DNA of 64,000 nucleotides from Tepidaquicella sp964564635 (GTDB taxonomy: Bacteria > Bacteroidota > Ignavibacteria > Tepidaquicellales > Tepidaquicellaceae): positions 682,001 to 746,000 of the forward strand of contig CAZMAR010000001.1 of the NCBI GenBank assembly GCA_964564635.1, read 5' to 3'. The position numbers were made by a program, and so were the translations under genes. Below, piece by piece: positions 1 to 8,929 of the stretch (its first letter is position 1; each line of letters starts with the position of its first letter). Below the pieces are notes generated by a model, which ran no database searches, was not told the DNA's origin, and worked only from the letters and a program-made list of their open reading frames with translations.

Positions 1-219
1 AATAGAAATAATATCAAGGAAACCATCACTATTAACATCTGCAAACTCAAGTTCCGTACGACCGCTTTCCAGATTAATAGTTTGTAAACCTGAGGAAGAC
101 TCAATATAATTTAAATAATTGGATTCTTTCGGACCTAAATAAAATGAAGAGATAATAAAACTAATCCCCAGAGTAACACACATAACCAGAACAATATTTA
201 AATATTTTTTAAATTTCAT
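1..219 (-). CDS. FG-GAP/VCBS-repeat-like secreted protein, C-terminus cut by window edge
   Basis: The first 73 codons are visible, from an ATG at 217-219 to the window edge. An N-terminal hydrophobic stretch (about residues 8-27) reads as a signal anchor or signal peptide. Residues 58-73 read 'ELEFADVNSDGFLDIISI', the calcium-binding D-x-N-x-D-G-x-x-D pattern of FG-GAP/VCBS beta-propeller repeats, which are common in exported proteins of this bacterial group. The rest of the protein, and so any catalytic or sorting domain, lies outside the window. It is separated from coaE by about 155 bp of AT-rich DNA in which I see no other gene. The family assignment rests on one repeat motif. Confidence 0.7.
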   Translation of the reverse strand, partial: MKFKKYLNIVLVMCVTLGISFIISSFYLGPKESNYLNYIESSSGLQTINLESGRTELEFADVNSDGFLDIISI

Positions 220-374
220 AATATTTATGAATTTAAAATATGAAAATGGATTTACATAATAAAAAATTTTTTATGTTTAAATTCCAAAACTATATAAAGT
301 ATGAAAGAACATAATTGCATATAAATACGAAATACCCTTATAAAATAATTTTTTAAAAATAGAATTTTAAAATT

Positions 375-983
375 CTATTTCAAAAACTTTAGAATTTCAC
401 CAAATGCATCAATCTCTTTGTTTAAACCATCAAAAGACTTATTATTGTTAATTATAAAATCTGCCCTCTTGGCTTTTTCCAATTCTGGTAATTGATATTT
501 CATTATTTGTAAAACATCTTTTCTTTTAGCGCCATCACGATTCATAATTCTGCGAATTCTATTTTCCTTATTTGAATAAACCAATACCACATAATCAAGA
601 TATTTATCAAAATTACTCTCATAAACAATCGCAGATTCAATGAAAATTATTTTATCTTTACATTTTTTAATCTCACTGTCAAGATAACGAATTACTGCAG
701 GATGAATAAGTTTGTTTGCATCAAGATAATTTTTCTTATTAGCAAAAATTACCTCTTTGAATTTTGATAAATTAATTTTTCCTTTAAAATTAAGAATATC
801 TTTCCCGAACCTTTTCACAAGTTTAGAAGTAAGGTTTTTGTCTTTTGCATACAATTCCTTAGCCATCAAATCGGCGAAAAATACTTTAAAACCTTTATTT
901 GCAAGGTGTGTGCAAACTTCAGATTTACCGGAACCAATACCTCCTGTTATTCCGATTAAAATTTTATCTTTTATTTTTTTCAT
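375..983 (-). CDS. coaE: Dephospho-CoA kinase
   Basis: This enzyme phosphorylates the 3'-hydroxyl of the ribose of dephospho-CoA with ATP, the last step of coenzyme A synthesis in the cytoplasm. The Walker A P-loop GGIGSGKS is at residues 14-21, followed by the family's 'FFADLMAKELY' stretch (usually D-A-D-x-I-A), with the LID-type segment 'NRDGAKRKD' near residue 150 and the 'ADFIINN' near the end. The length, 202 residues, is normal for the family. It lies 41 bp downstream of rny on the same strand and may be cotranscribed with it. The usual second residue of the DAD motif is Ala and the first is Phe-Phe-Ala here, a mild variant that does not change the call. Confidence 0.95.
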   Translation of the reverse strand: MKKIKDKILIGITGGIGSGKSEVCTHLANKGFKVFFADLMAKELYAKDKNLTSKLVKRFGKDILNFKGKINLSKFKEVIFANKKNYLDANKLIHPAVIRYLDSEIKKCKDKIIFIESAIVYESNFDKYLDYVVLVYSNKENRIRRIMNRDGAKRKDVLQIMKYQLPELEKAKRADFIINNNKSFDGLNKEIDAFGEILKFLK

Positions 984-1024
984 AATGTTTCAATAATTTC
1001 TATCTTAATATAAAATTATGAAAA

Positions 1025-2680
1025 TTATTTTGCATATGCAATAGATCTTCTTTCTCTAATTACATTTACTTTTATCTGTCCGGGATATTCCATTTCCTCT
1101 TGAATTTTATGTGCAATATCATCTGCAAGCTGGTCTTGCATTATATCATTAATCTTATCACACTCAACTATAACCCTTACTTCTCTTCCTGCTTGAATAG
1201 CATAGGTTTTTGCAACTCCTTCAAATGAAGTAGCAATTGTCTCAAGTTTTTCAAGTCTTTTCCAATATGCTTCGACTGACTCTCTCCTTGCTCCTGGCCT
1301 GGCTCCACTTATTGCATCTGCAACCTGTACCAGAACAGAAATTGGATGTTCCATTGGTATTTCATCATGATGAGCCCCGATTGCATTGCAAACTATCGGA
1401 TGCTCTTTACATCTTTTAGCAATTTCATAACCTAAAATTGCATGTGGTCCCTCTATACTTCTATCAACTGTTTTCCCAATATCGTGAAACAGACCTGCTC
1501 TCTTTGCAAGAATTGGGTCAAATCCTAACTCAGCAGCCATAATACCGGCAAGATAACTAACTTCAATGGAGTGATTTAAAACATTCTGACCATAACTCGA
1601 ACGATACTTCATTCTACCAATAAGAGTAATAATATCTCTATTCACATTTTGAATTTCCATATCTATTAAAGTTTGTTCACCAACTCTAAAAATTTCTTCA
1701 TTCAGTTCTTTTTCAACTTTTTCAACAACCTCTTCAATTCTTGCGGGATGTATTCTACCATCTAAAATAAGCCTTTCCATAGCTACTCTTGCAACTTCTC
1801 TTCTAAAGGGGTCAAATGCAGAAATAATTATTGCTTCAGGAGTATCATCAACAATAATATCTACTCCTGTAACAGCTTCAAAAGCTCTTATATTTCTTCC
1901 TTCTTTACCAATAATCCTTCCTTTCAGTTCATCAGAAGATATTTGTAAGACGCTAACTGTAGTTTCAACTGAATGGTCAATCGCTGACCTTTGTATTGCC
2001 TGAACAATAATGTCCTTAGCAATTTTATTTGCTTCCTGTTTGGTTTCTTCTCTAATTTCCTGTAATTTTTGTGCTGCTTCTAATTTTGCTTTATTAATTA
2101 AATTGTCAAAAAGAATTTTCTTTGCTTCTTCTTCAGTCATTCCAGCAATAGTCTGCAGCGTTTCGCGTTGTTTTTCAATTAACTCTTCATTTTCTTTAAT
2201 TAACTTTTCAACAAGCTTCTCCTTATCATTTACTTCTTTTATTTTAACATTATAAGTGTTAATCGACTTCTCTGCCTCATTTTGTTTTACACTCAAATCA
2301 GATTTCATCTTTTCAATTGATTCTTTTTCGTTGCGCAACTTTCTCTCAAATTCAAATAACTCTTTTTCCTTATGTTTAACATCTTCATCAAACTTCTGTT
2401 TTCTTTTGTAAAATTCATCTTTTACTTCTAATAATTTTTCTCTCTTAAGAGTTTGAGCATATTTTTCAGCATCAATCTTAAACTGTTTTGCCCTTTTCTC
2501 TGCTTCCTGTATAATTTCTTTTGCTCTCTGATCTGCCTCATCAATAATTCTTTTAGCAACATTCTCAGCACCATTTATCTTATTCTTATTTGCTCTATTC
2601 TGAATATACCAGCCGAGGAAGAAAGTCAATAAACATAAAACTACGAAAATTGGTAATAGAATATATATTTCCATTTCCAT
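1025..2680 (-). CDS. rny: Ribonuclease Y
   Basis: This is a membrane-anchored endoribonuclease that starts mRNA turnover. The order of parts is diagnostic: one N-terminal transmembrane helix (about residues 5-24), a long Lys/Glu-rich coiled coil (about 30-225), a KH RNA-binding domain with 'GRIIGKEGRNIRAFE' (about 255-290), and an HD metal-dependent phosphohydrolase domain with 'FHDIGKT' near residue 400. The length, 551 residues, is slightly above the usual 510-530. It lies downstream of the candidate 6S RNA and zapA on the same strand and 41 bp before coaE. Two nested starts (MEME) are possible; the longer one is given. Confidence 0.96.
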   Translation of the reverse strand: MEMEIYILLPIFVVLCLLTFFLGWYIQNRANKNKINGAENVAKRIIDEADQRAKEIIQEAEKRAKQFKIDAEKYAQTLKREKLLEVKDEFYKRKQKFDEDVKHKEKELFEFERKLRNEKESIEKMKSDLSVKQNEAEKSINTYNVKIKEVNDKEKLVEKLIKENEELIEKQRETLQTIAGMTEEEAKKILFDNLINKAKLEAAQKLQEIREETKQEANKIAKDIIVQAIQRSAIDHSVETTVSVLQISSDELKGRIIGKEGRNIRAFEAVTGVDIIVDDTPEAIIISAFDPFRREVARVAMERLILDGRIHPARIEEVVEKVEKELNEEIFRVGEQTLIDMEIQNVNRDIITLIGRMKYRSSYGQNVLNHSIEVSYLAGIMAAELGFDPILAKRAGLFHDIGKTVDRSIEGPHAILGYEIAKRCKEHPIVCNAIGAHHDEIPMEHPISVLVQVADAISGARPGARRESVEAYWKRLEKLETIATSFEGVAKTYAIQAGREVRVIVECDKINDIMQDQLADDIAHKIQEEMEYPGQIKVNVIRERRSIAYAK

Positions 2681-2724
2681 ACTTAAATTACCTCCACTTT
2701 AAATTAAACATAAAATTTTTAAAT

Positions 2725-2959
2725 AAAAAACCGCACTATCATTAGTCAAATTATTATAAGAGAACCTCTCTTACGTACATAGTGGGTGGTGCCAAAATGT
2801 CTTTTACTTCCACTGCTTACTATTGATACAGAACGCAGGGTTCTGTTAGTAAATCCGGTTTCCCGGTGAGGCCTGTAATTGACATTTTAGAGCTTGCCTC
2901 CCAAGTTTTAATTATTGCTAAGTTCTTTATATCTATGTTTGACTGTAGATGTGCGGTTT
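2725..2959 (-). ncRNA. ssrS: Candidate 6S RNA
   Basis: About 230 nt between zapA and rny fold as a long interrupted rod on the minus strand. Arms seen: closing stem ACCGCAC (2951-2957) with GTGCGGT (2730-2736); AGTCAAA with TTTGACT; GGGAGG with CCACCC and AAAATGTC with GACATTTT further in; TTTACTA with TAGTAA; and the apical hairpin ACAGAAC-GTTCTGT. A local TAAGAGA/TCTCTTA hairpin sits in the 3' half, in what would be the large central bubble. A closed stem, open bubble and apical arm are the 6S RNA architecture, which mimics an open promoter and binds RNA polymerase. A 6S gene next to zapA is known from proteobacteria. The 3' end runs into a U-tract (plus-strand A-run 2725-2730). It is somewhat longer than a typical 6S RNA. 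Confidence 0.72.
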
Positions 2960-2988
2960 TTAATAAAATTTTCTTCTTATTATGTCAA
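2960..2988 (-). promoter_or_regulatory. Promoter of the candidate 6S RNA
   Basis: On the minus strand TTGACA (2983-2988), a 17-nt spacer and TATTAA (2960-2965) stand directly before the 5' closing stem of the RNA and 10 bp after the zapA stop codon. The near-perfect -35, the spacer length and the position support an independent start for the RNA rather than read-through from zapA. The TTTG needed by the Bacteroidota-type -33 element also overlaps the TTGACA. Confidence 0.65.
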
Positions 2989-2997
2989 AGAACAATA

Positions 2998-3297
2998 CTA
3001 AAGAATATTTTCTAACTGTCGGTTCAGGTCATCAATACGAGCAGTGAATTCATTTAAAAGAGAAACTAATTCCTTCTCCAATGCTCGTTTATTTTCTTTT
3101 TCCTTGAAATAGTTTTCCGCTATATTTAATGCTGATACTATTGCTATTGATTCTACTGATGTATAAGGTGATTGATAACTGATTTTATTCATCGTACTAT
3201 CAACATAATTAGCAATCTTTTCAACATCTGCAGGATTTTCTCCTACAAGATTATATTCACTATTGAATATTTTGACCTTTATGCCGCTACTTTTCAT
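2998..3297 (-). CDS. zapA: Cell division protein ZapA
   Basis: ZapA crosslinks FtsZ protofilaments at the Z-ring. The 99-residue protein has the family's N-terminal beta-strand part ('VKIFNSEYNLVG', then 'DVEKIANYVDSTMNKI') followed by a C-terminal coiled coil (about residues 60-99), and the length matches. It follows a coiled-coil gene and pheT on the same strand, and the candidate 6S RNA begins about 40 bp after its stop. A ZapA next to a 6S gene is a recurrent bacterial arrangement. Confidence 0.9.
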   Translation of the reverse strand: MKSSGIKVKIFNSEYNLVGENPADVEKIANYVDSTMNKISYQSPYTSVESIAIVSALNIAENYFKEKENKRALEKELVSLLNEFTARIDDLNRQLENIL

Positions 3298-3350
3298 TTC
3301 CTTTAGTTTGTAATTTTCCAGTCAAACATAAATAAAGTGTAATGTATTTA

Positions 3351-3764
3351 TTAATCCTCATCAACATCTTCTCCGTATTGTTCTAAATGAGTGTCAATCC
3401 TTGCTATAAGTTCTTTTATCCTGCTTTTTATATTATCCTTGTCAGGAATTGAGGATTTATTAGATTGTAAACCTAAAATTATACTTTTTAAATTAAGAAT
3501 TTCCTTATCTTTTAAAACAGAATCAGAATTTGCTTTTGCTAACTCAAGTTTTATCTCTTGAAGTTGATTATTTAACTCATTAACAGATTCTTTAAATCTC
3601 TGATTTTCTTCTTCAAGTCTTCTTAACCTTTCAATAAGTAACCCAATCTTCAGAGTTAATCTATCTACACACTGAACGAACATAGCTTTTGCCTTATCAA
3701 AATCCTCGTGGCTTTCGGGCTGTTCATTCTCATTAATTAACGGTGGCTGATTAACTTTTACCAT
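3351..3764 (-). CDS. Coiled-coil protein, ZapB-like by position
   Basis: The 137-residue protein has no recognisable catalytic motif. Residues about 25-105 are a charged heptad-type coiled coil ('LKIGLLIERLRRLEEENQRF' and onward); both ends are acidic, ending in 'GEDVDED'. It starts immediately after the pheT stop and precedes zapA by 53 bp. Short coiled-coil proteins upstream of zapA are common in this bacterial group, and a partner role in Z-ring organisation is plausible but is inferred only from position and coiled-coil content. Confidence 0.75.
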   Translation of the reverse strand: MVKVNQPPLINENEQPESHEDFDKAKAMFVQCVDRLTLKIGLLIERLRRLEEENQRFKESVNELNNQLQEIKLELAKANSDSVLKDKEILNLKSIILGLQSNKSSIPDKDNIKSRIKELIARIDTHLEQYGEDVDED

Positions 3765-6167
3765 TTAATTTCTCAATTTAATGTCGTATAGTTTGTTTAA
3801 AGAATTAACAATTTTATCAATTATTAAATTCACCTCTTCATCTGTCATTGTTCGTTCAGTAGAATTAAATTCAAGAGTAAGAGCAAGACTCCTGACATCT
3901 TTACCTAATTTTTCGTCTTCGTATATATCGAAGAGTTTCAAAGAACTTAATAAATTATTACTGTTTTTAACTATAACTTCCTTAATATTATCATAATTAA
4001 CATCCTTCTTTACAAGTAATGCTAAATCTCTTTTAACAGGTGGAAATCTAAAAATTTCTTTGAACTTTAAATCTTTTCTCAAATATTTAAAAATCGAATC
4101 TAAATCTATCTCACATAAAAATACTTCCTGTCCTTTGTCCAGCAGTTCAATAGTATCTCCACTATAATAATAAGCATTACCTATAATTTCACTATTCACA
4201 TAAATATCCGCAACCTTATTCAAAGAACTTACACTATTATAATAAATAATTTTATTATTTTCAAGATTTAATTTCTTATAAAAAAGTTCAATTTCTCCCT
4301 TTAAATCATAGAAATCAAATTTCCTTTCCTTTAAATCAAACCCATAATAGTCATTATTTCCACCAATCCCGAAACATAATCTATAAGTTTCATTGAATTT
4401 TTTTTCTTCATTTTGAAATACTTTTCCAATCTCAAATAACTTAAGGCTGGTATCTTTTCCTGAATTGTTGAAATTAAGTTTCATCGTATCAAGTAATCCA
4501 TAAGAGAGATTAACTCTCATGGTATTCATTTCAATAGAGTTCGGGTTTTGAAGTGATATATATTTTTCAGAAAACTTTCTTACAAACTTTTCATCTTGCT
4601 GGGAATAAGTAATAATTTCGTTAAAACCTCTACCAATAAAATATTGCTTTAACTCAAAAAGGAACTCGATAAATTTATCATTGTAATCTGGCAGTTTTTC
4701 AACATTGAATTTAATTGAATAATCATTCTCAAAATTATCATACCCGTATAATCTCGCAACCTCTTCAATTAAATCAACCTCCCTTGTTAAATCGTGTCTT
4801 CGATATTCAGGAATCTCAAATATAATATTCGTATCGAGCTTTTCAACACAAATTATCCCAATGCTTTCTAAAAGATTGATTATATCATCTTCTGAAATTT
4901 CTTTCCCGAGCAGTCCAAATACTCTTTTTGGTCTTAAAGAAATATGAAGTTTTTCAAAAGGCTCGGGATATACATCTATTAATTCGTCTAAAACCTCACC
5001 ACCAGCAATATCATTCATTAATTGAGCTGCTCTATTAGAAGCATAAACAACATTTTCTATATCTACTCCCCTTTCAAATCTTTGAGAAGCATCAGTAATT
5101 AGATTTAATTTTTTTGAATTTTTTCTAATACAAACAGGATCAAAAAATGCGCTTTCAATAAAAACATTTTTTGTATTTTCAGTAATTTCTGATAATTCCC
5201 CACCCATTATACCTGCAATTGCAGAAGGTCCTTCGGCATCACAAACCATCAAAGAATTTTCATTTAATATTCTTTCCTTTGAATCAAGAGTAATAAACTT
5301 ATCGCCATCTTTAGCAGTTTTGACAATAATTTGTTTACCTCTGATTTTATCATAATCAAAAGCATGTAGTGGTTGCCCAGTTTCCATCATAACAAAGTTA
5401 GTAATATCCACAATATTGTTTCTTGGACGCAACCCAACTGCAATTAAGGATTTTTTCAGCCATTCCGGAGATTCTTGAATTTTCACATTTTTAACTACGC
5501 GACCGGTAAATCTTTTACAAAACTTCTTGTTTTCAATTGAAATAGAAATATAGTCAGAGCTTTTTTCATTTGTGGTTTGCAGTTTTATTTCCGGCTTTTC
5601 AAACTTCAAACCAACAGCGGCAGCAATTTCCCTTGCAATACCAAAATGAGAAAGTAAATCACCTCTGTTAGGTGTTAATGCAATATCAAAAATATAATCA
5701 TTTGCCTCAATATAATCAGCAAAAGCCATTCCAACTTTAGCAGATGTATCAAGCACCATAATTCCCGTATGGTCATCAGATATTCCTAATTCATCTTCTG
5801 CACAAATCATTCCCTCAGAAATAACCCCCCGTATTTTTGTCTTTTCAATTTTCAAACCATTAGAAGGAATAATTGCGCCTAATTTTGCTAAACAAACTTT
5901 TTGTTTTACTTTAACATTTGGAGCCCCGCATACCACACTAAGCTTATTTTTTCCATCGAATACTGTACAGAGAGATAATCTATCTGCTTTTGGTATTTTA
6001 TTTACCTCTAAAACTTCTGCAACCACAAAATTCTCATATTTTTCCCTTTCTGACTCAATGGATTCAATATCCAATCCTATGGCAATCATCCTTTCCTTTA
6101 TGTAATCAACAGATAAATCAGATAAACCTGGTATGTAATTCTTTATCCAATTTAAACTAATTCTCAT
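3765..6167 (-). CDS. pheT: Phenylalanine-tRNA ligase beta subunit
   Basis: This is the large subunit of the (alpha-beta)2 enzyme that charges tRNA-Phe; the beta chain carries editing and tRNA-binding functions. The 800-residue protein shows the bacterial layout: N-terminal EMAP-like tRNA-binding domain (about 40-150, 'EVNKIPKADRLSLC'), the B3/B4 editing region with 'RFTGRVVKNV' and 'VDITNFVMMETGQPLHAFD', the B5 domain ('YDNFENDYSI' after it), and the C-terminal anticodon-binding fold (about 705-800, 'FPPVKRDLALLV'). pheS is not in the window, so the two subunits are encoded apart here. The stop abuts the start of the downstream coiled-coil gene, suggesting an operon with zapA. Confidence 0.97.
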   Translation of the reverse strand: MRISLNWIKNYIPGLSDLSVDYIKERMIAIGLDIESIESEREKYENFVVAEVLEVNKIPKADRLSLCTVFDGKNKLSVVCGAPNVKVKQKVCLAKLGAIIPSNGLKIEKTKIRGVISEGMICAEDELGISDDHTGIMVLDTSAKVGMAFADYIEANDYIFDIALTPNRGDLLSHFGIAREIAAAVGLKFEKPEIKLQTTNEKSSDYISISIENKKFCKRFTGRVVKNVKIQESPEWLKKSLIAVGLRPRNNIVDITNFVMMETGQPLHAFDYDKIRGKQIIVKTAKDGDKFITLDSKERILNENSLMVCDAEGPSAIAGIMGGELSEITENTKNVFIESAFFDPVCIRKNSKKLNLITDASQRFERGVDIENVVYASNRAAQLMNDIAGGEVLDELIDVYPEPFEKLHISLRPKRVFGLLGKEISEDDIINLLESIGIICVEKLDTNIIFEIPEYRRHDLTREVDLIEEVARLYGYDNFENDYSIKFNVEKLPDYNDKFIEFLFELKQYFIGRGFNEIITYSQQDEKFVRKFSEKYISLQNPNSIEMNTMRVNLSYGLLDTMKLNFNNSGKDTSLKLFEIGKVFQNEEKKFNETYRLCFGIGGNNDYYGFDLKERKFDFYDLKGEIELFYKKLNLENNKIIYYNSVSSLNKVADIYVNSEIIGNAYYYSGDTIELLDKGQEVFLCEIDLDSIFKYLRKDLKFKEIFRFPPVKRDLALLVKKDVNYDNIKEVIVKNSNNLLSSLKLFDIYEDEKLGKDVRSLALTLEFNSTERTMTDEEVNLIIDKIVNSLNKLYDIKLRN

Positions 6168-6234
6168 AATTAAAATATACTTAAATAAAAGTATTTATAA
6201 TATATTAATTTACATTTGCATATTAAATATAAAA

Positions 6235-6272
6235 AGGGCTATCATAAATTAAATATTTATTATGATAGCCCT
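6235..6272 (-). terminator. Rho-independent terminator of the lysine-rich protein gene
   Basis: A perfect 13-bp stem (AGGGCTATCATAA, 6235-6247, with its complement at 6260-6272) and a 12-nt loop are followed on the minus strand by a T-run (plus-strand A-run 6231-6235). It starts 29 bp after the stop of the gene that ends at 6302 and insulates pheT from it. Confidence 0.9.
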
Positions 6273-6301
6273 CACAAATTTGCTGATTAAATTCTACTAA
6301 A

Positions 6302-6877
6302 TCAATTTTGTTGTTCTTCTGATTCTTTTTTAGGTTCTTTTTTTATTGTTTCCTTCTTAGGAGTATTATCTTCCCTTTTATATTCTCTCGGCTTTTTTTC
6401 AATCTGCTCTTCGTTCTTATCATAATTTCTTGGGGGTGTGTATTGTATCTTATCACTTGTTTTGGGAGGAACATATGTTCGGTTTTTCCTTGTCACTCTT
6501 TTCTTACTCTTCTTAGTGTATTTCTTTCCCTTTACTTTCTTTGAAGACTTCTTGTAGGTCTTTTTGGAAGACTTCTTAGAAGTCTTTTTAGTGGTTTTTT
6601 TAGACGACTTCTTCGTGACTTTTGACTTTTTTACTGGCTTTGTTGATTTTTTCTTTGCTGATGTCTTTTTACCAGCGCTCTTTTTCTTTGTTACTTGTTT
6701 CTTTTTTGTTACTTTCTGCTTTTTCTTCTTTGGTTTTTTAGAAGTCTGTTCAATTTTATTACCTTCTTTACTAAACGGTTTGGCAAGTAAATTTAATGAG
6801 CCTGAAAAACCAAACAGACTACTAATTAAAAAAGCCAGAACTGTAACAAAAAGAATGAGATTCCTTTTAAGCATCAT
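6302..6877 (-). CDS. Lysine-rich exported protein
   Basis: I do not recognise a family. The N-terminus (about residues 4-32) is a signal peptide-like hydrophobic segment ending 'LNLLAKPFS'. From about residue 42 to 130 the chain is dominated by Lys, Ser and Thr ('SSKKTTKKTSKKSSKKTYKK'), resembling histone H1 tails in composition, and the last 60 residues are a mixed-charge, Pro-containing tail ending in EESEEQQN-like acidic residues. The strong GAGGAG ribosome binding site at 6880-6885 is best spaced for the second ATG (6872-6874), so translation may start one codon later. An envelope or nucleic-acid/polyanion-binding role is conceivable but unproven. A clear terminator follows. Confidence 0.75.
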   Translation of the reverse strand: MMLKRNLILFVTVLAFLISSLFGFSGSLNLLAKPFSKEGNKIEQTSKKPKKKKQKVTKKKQVTKKKSAGKKTSAKKKSTKPVKKSKVTKKSSKKTTKKTSKKSSKKTYKKSSKKVKGKKYTKKSKKRVTRKNRTYVPPKTSDKIQYTPPRNYDKNEEQIEKKPREYKREDNTPKKETIKKEPKKESEEQQN

Positions 6878-7061
6878 ATCTCCTCTTTTAGTTAATAAAT
6901 ATATTTAAACATAAAACATATAGAGTAAAAAAACAATACATTTATAAAAATTATTATTTGTTAGTAATAATTCATTTATTAATAGCAATGAAACATTTTA
7001 ATCATTTAAGTTGACTTTGTATAATAATTTGAATATTTTAATTAATAACTATTAAACATAT

Positions 7062-8180
7062 ATGAAAACAAAAATTATTCTCGCCTTTGTTTTTCTAATT
7101 TTAACAACAGCATTCTCACAAGATATAATTAATACAACAGGAAGAGTAGAATATTTTGATTTTGAAGGTGGATTTTATGGAATTCTCGGAGATGATGGAA
7201 ATAATTACGAACCAATGAACTTACCAGAGCAATACCAAAAGCAAGATTGCAAAATAAAATTCATTGGTGTAATTCGCTCTGATGTAATGAGCATCCACAA
7301 TTGGGGTACTATTATAGAGATAAGAGAGATAGAACCTTACCCTTCTAAAGAATCATCTTTCGAAGTATTTGAATGGGGAGTAATGTTGGGATGTTACAGT
7401 GACAACATATATTATAATACTTCAAGGCCAGTGCAGATAACTATTGTAAAGCAACCAGTAATTTACATCCATAGTAGCGATGATATGATATTAAATGTAA
7501 AAGTAGAATTTAAGACAGGCAAACCTGAAGAAACGTATCCTAAAGTTGAATCTGATGGTAAAATAATTCAATGGAATAATGTTTATGCACATTCTAAACA
7601 CGATGTTCAGAAAAGAGTGTATAAAGAAGATGATTGGGATTTGGTACCTTTAAAAGAAATCATTGGCATTTTAAATAATGTTGATTCAAAATGTTTAGAG
7701 TTTAATGATGTTCATTCAAAATTTCTTTTTTATGAAGGAGAAATGGAATTCGAGAATAGAGTGTTAGTAGATTTTAATACTGATTTAGGGGCTGTTTTAC
7801 TTGTAAACAATTTCGATTTCACAATTTATAATGTAACTGTAACAAAACAACTTGGAAATTTCATCAATCCTGAATATGTTATGTGTCATATAGATAGTAT
7901 GGTTGCAGGGGAACGACTTGCATTCAGATATGAGAATACTCGGGATGTATGGACTGAAGATTTAATTAATTTAGGTTTCTCTCAAATGGAAGCAGAATCC
8001 TTTGCAAGATTATGGGTTACCCCTTTCACACAAAGAACAAATCAGGGAGGATGGGCAAATTTAATTTACAGATTACCTGAAAGCGAAGTCGAAAAATTAA
8101 TTACATTAGAAATAGACCCCAAACCTAAATTGACAAGAAGAGTTTTATACACTATGATTACTCTTGATAAACTAAAATAA
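7062..8180 (+). CDS. Secreted protein of unknown function
   Basis: The 372-residue protein begins with a signal peptide (residues 1-19, cleavage likely after 'TTAFS'). Residues about 25-88 form a compact module with 'EGGFYGILGDDGNNYEP' and 'SIHNWGTIIEI', a pattern I associate with a small beta-barrel domain found in many exported bacterial and archaeal proteins, without a known activity. The remainder has no catalytic motif I can name and few cysteines. It is read divergently from the lysine-rich protein gene across about 185 bp of AT-rich DNA, and the lipoprotein gene follows 30 bp later, so the two are probably cotranscribed. Confidence 0.75.
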   Translation: MKTKIILAFVFLILTTAFSQDIINTTGRVEYFDFEGGFYGILGDDGNNYEPMNLPEQYQKQDCKIKFIGVIRSDVMSIHNWGTIIEIREIEPYPSKESSFEVFEWGVMLGCYSDNIYYNTSRPVQITIVKQPVIYIHSSDDMILNVKVEFKTGKPEETYPKVESDGKIIQWNNVYAHSKHDVQKRVYKEDDWDLVPLKEIIGILNNVDSKCLEFNDVHSKFLFYEGEMEFENRVLVDFNTDLGAVLLVNNFDFTIYNVTVTKQLGNFINPEYVMCHIDSMVAGERLAFRYENTRDVWTEDLINLGFSQMEAESFARLWVTPFTQRTNQGGWANLIYRLPESEVEKLITLEIDPKPKLTRRVLYTMITLDKLK

Positions 8181-8210
8181 TAAAACCATTAAAAAAAGAA
8201 AGGAGCAAAA

Positions 8211-8846
8211 ATGCGAAAACTATTTCTTACACTAATTTCTCTTGTACTGGTAATTGGATTAATTACTGGTTGTGGTAAAAAAGAAGGAAAATCTGATGTA
8301 TCAGATAAAAAAGATGTAAAAATTACGGAATCCACTCCGATACATCTTAAATATGAAATGAAAGGAAAAGAAACAGGAACACTCGATATGTTAATTAAAG
8401 GGAAACAAATGAAAATGGAAATGAAGGCTAAAGAGCAAGGGAAAGATGTTTCAGTAATTATGTTTATGAAAGATAATATATTGTACATGATAACCGAACA
8501 GGAAGGTAATAAAACTGGGATGAAAATGTCTAATGCTGATAAAGATGAAAGTATGAAAGATTTTATGAACCTCGCAAAAGCAAAAGAAATGATTAAAGAT
8601 TATCAAAAAGAAGGTACAGAAGAAATTTTAGGTTACAAATGTGATGTATACAAAAAGGGAGATGAAACTATATGGTTATATCAAGATATGATAGCATTAA
8701 AATTTGCAAAGGGTGAAGAAGTAATGGTTGCAACTGCATTTGAACCCGATGCAAAAATCAGCGACAGTGACCTTGAACCACCAAAAGATATTGAATACAT
8801 GGATATGGAACAAATGATGAAAGATTTGGATAAGTTAAACAAATAA
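8211..8846 (+). CDS. Small lipoprotein, DUF4412-like
   Basis: A signal peptide with lipobox 'LITGC' (Cys21) marks it as a lipoprotein, followed by a charged linker (KKEGKSDVSDKKD) and a beta-rich domain. Repeated 'MKMEMKAKEQG', 'ILYMITEQEGNKTGMKM', and 'ILGYKCDVYKKGDETIWLYQDM' resemble DUF4412-type proteins, which share a fold with outer-membrane lipoprotein carriers; this assignment is tentative. The ribosome binding site AAAGGAG lies 6 nt before the ATG and fixes the start. It is probably cotranscribed with the secreted protein upstream and ends at a strong bidirectional terminator. Confidence 0.8.
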   Translation: MRKLFLTLISLVLVIGLITGCGKKEGKSDVSDKKDVKITESTPIHLKYEMKGKETGTLDMLIKGKQMKMEMKAKEQGKDVSVIMFMKDNILYMITEQEGNKTGMKMSNADKDESMKDFMNLAKAKEMIKDYQKEGTEEILGYKCDVYKKGDETIWLYQDMIALKFAKGEEVMVATAFEPDAKISDSDLEPPKDIEYMDMEQMMKDLDKLNK

Positions 8847-8871
8847 AAGAAAAAAGTTTTTAGTGAAAAGA

Positions 8872-8909
8872 AAAAACGCCGATGATCATTTTAAATCATC
8901 GGCGTTTTT
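8872..8909. terminator. Bidirectional rho-independent terminator
   Basis: AAAAACGCCGATGAT (8872-8886) and its exact complement (8895-8909) make a 15-bp stem with an 8-nt loop and A/T tracts on both sides. It lies between the convergent lipoprotein gene (plus) and the S46 peptidase gene (minus), so it can end both the plus transcript and the long dcw transcript. Confidence 0.93.
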
Positions 8910-8929
8910 CTTTCTCTTAAATTTTTTGT

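Noticed and set aside
7016..7025. TTGACT and TATAAT near the start of the secreted-protein gene
   Set aside because: The two elements are only a few bases apart and not at a usable spacing, so I do not call a promoter.
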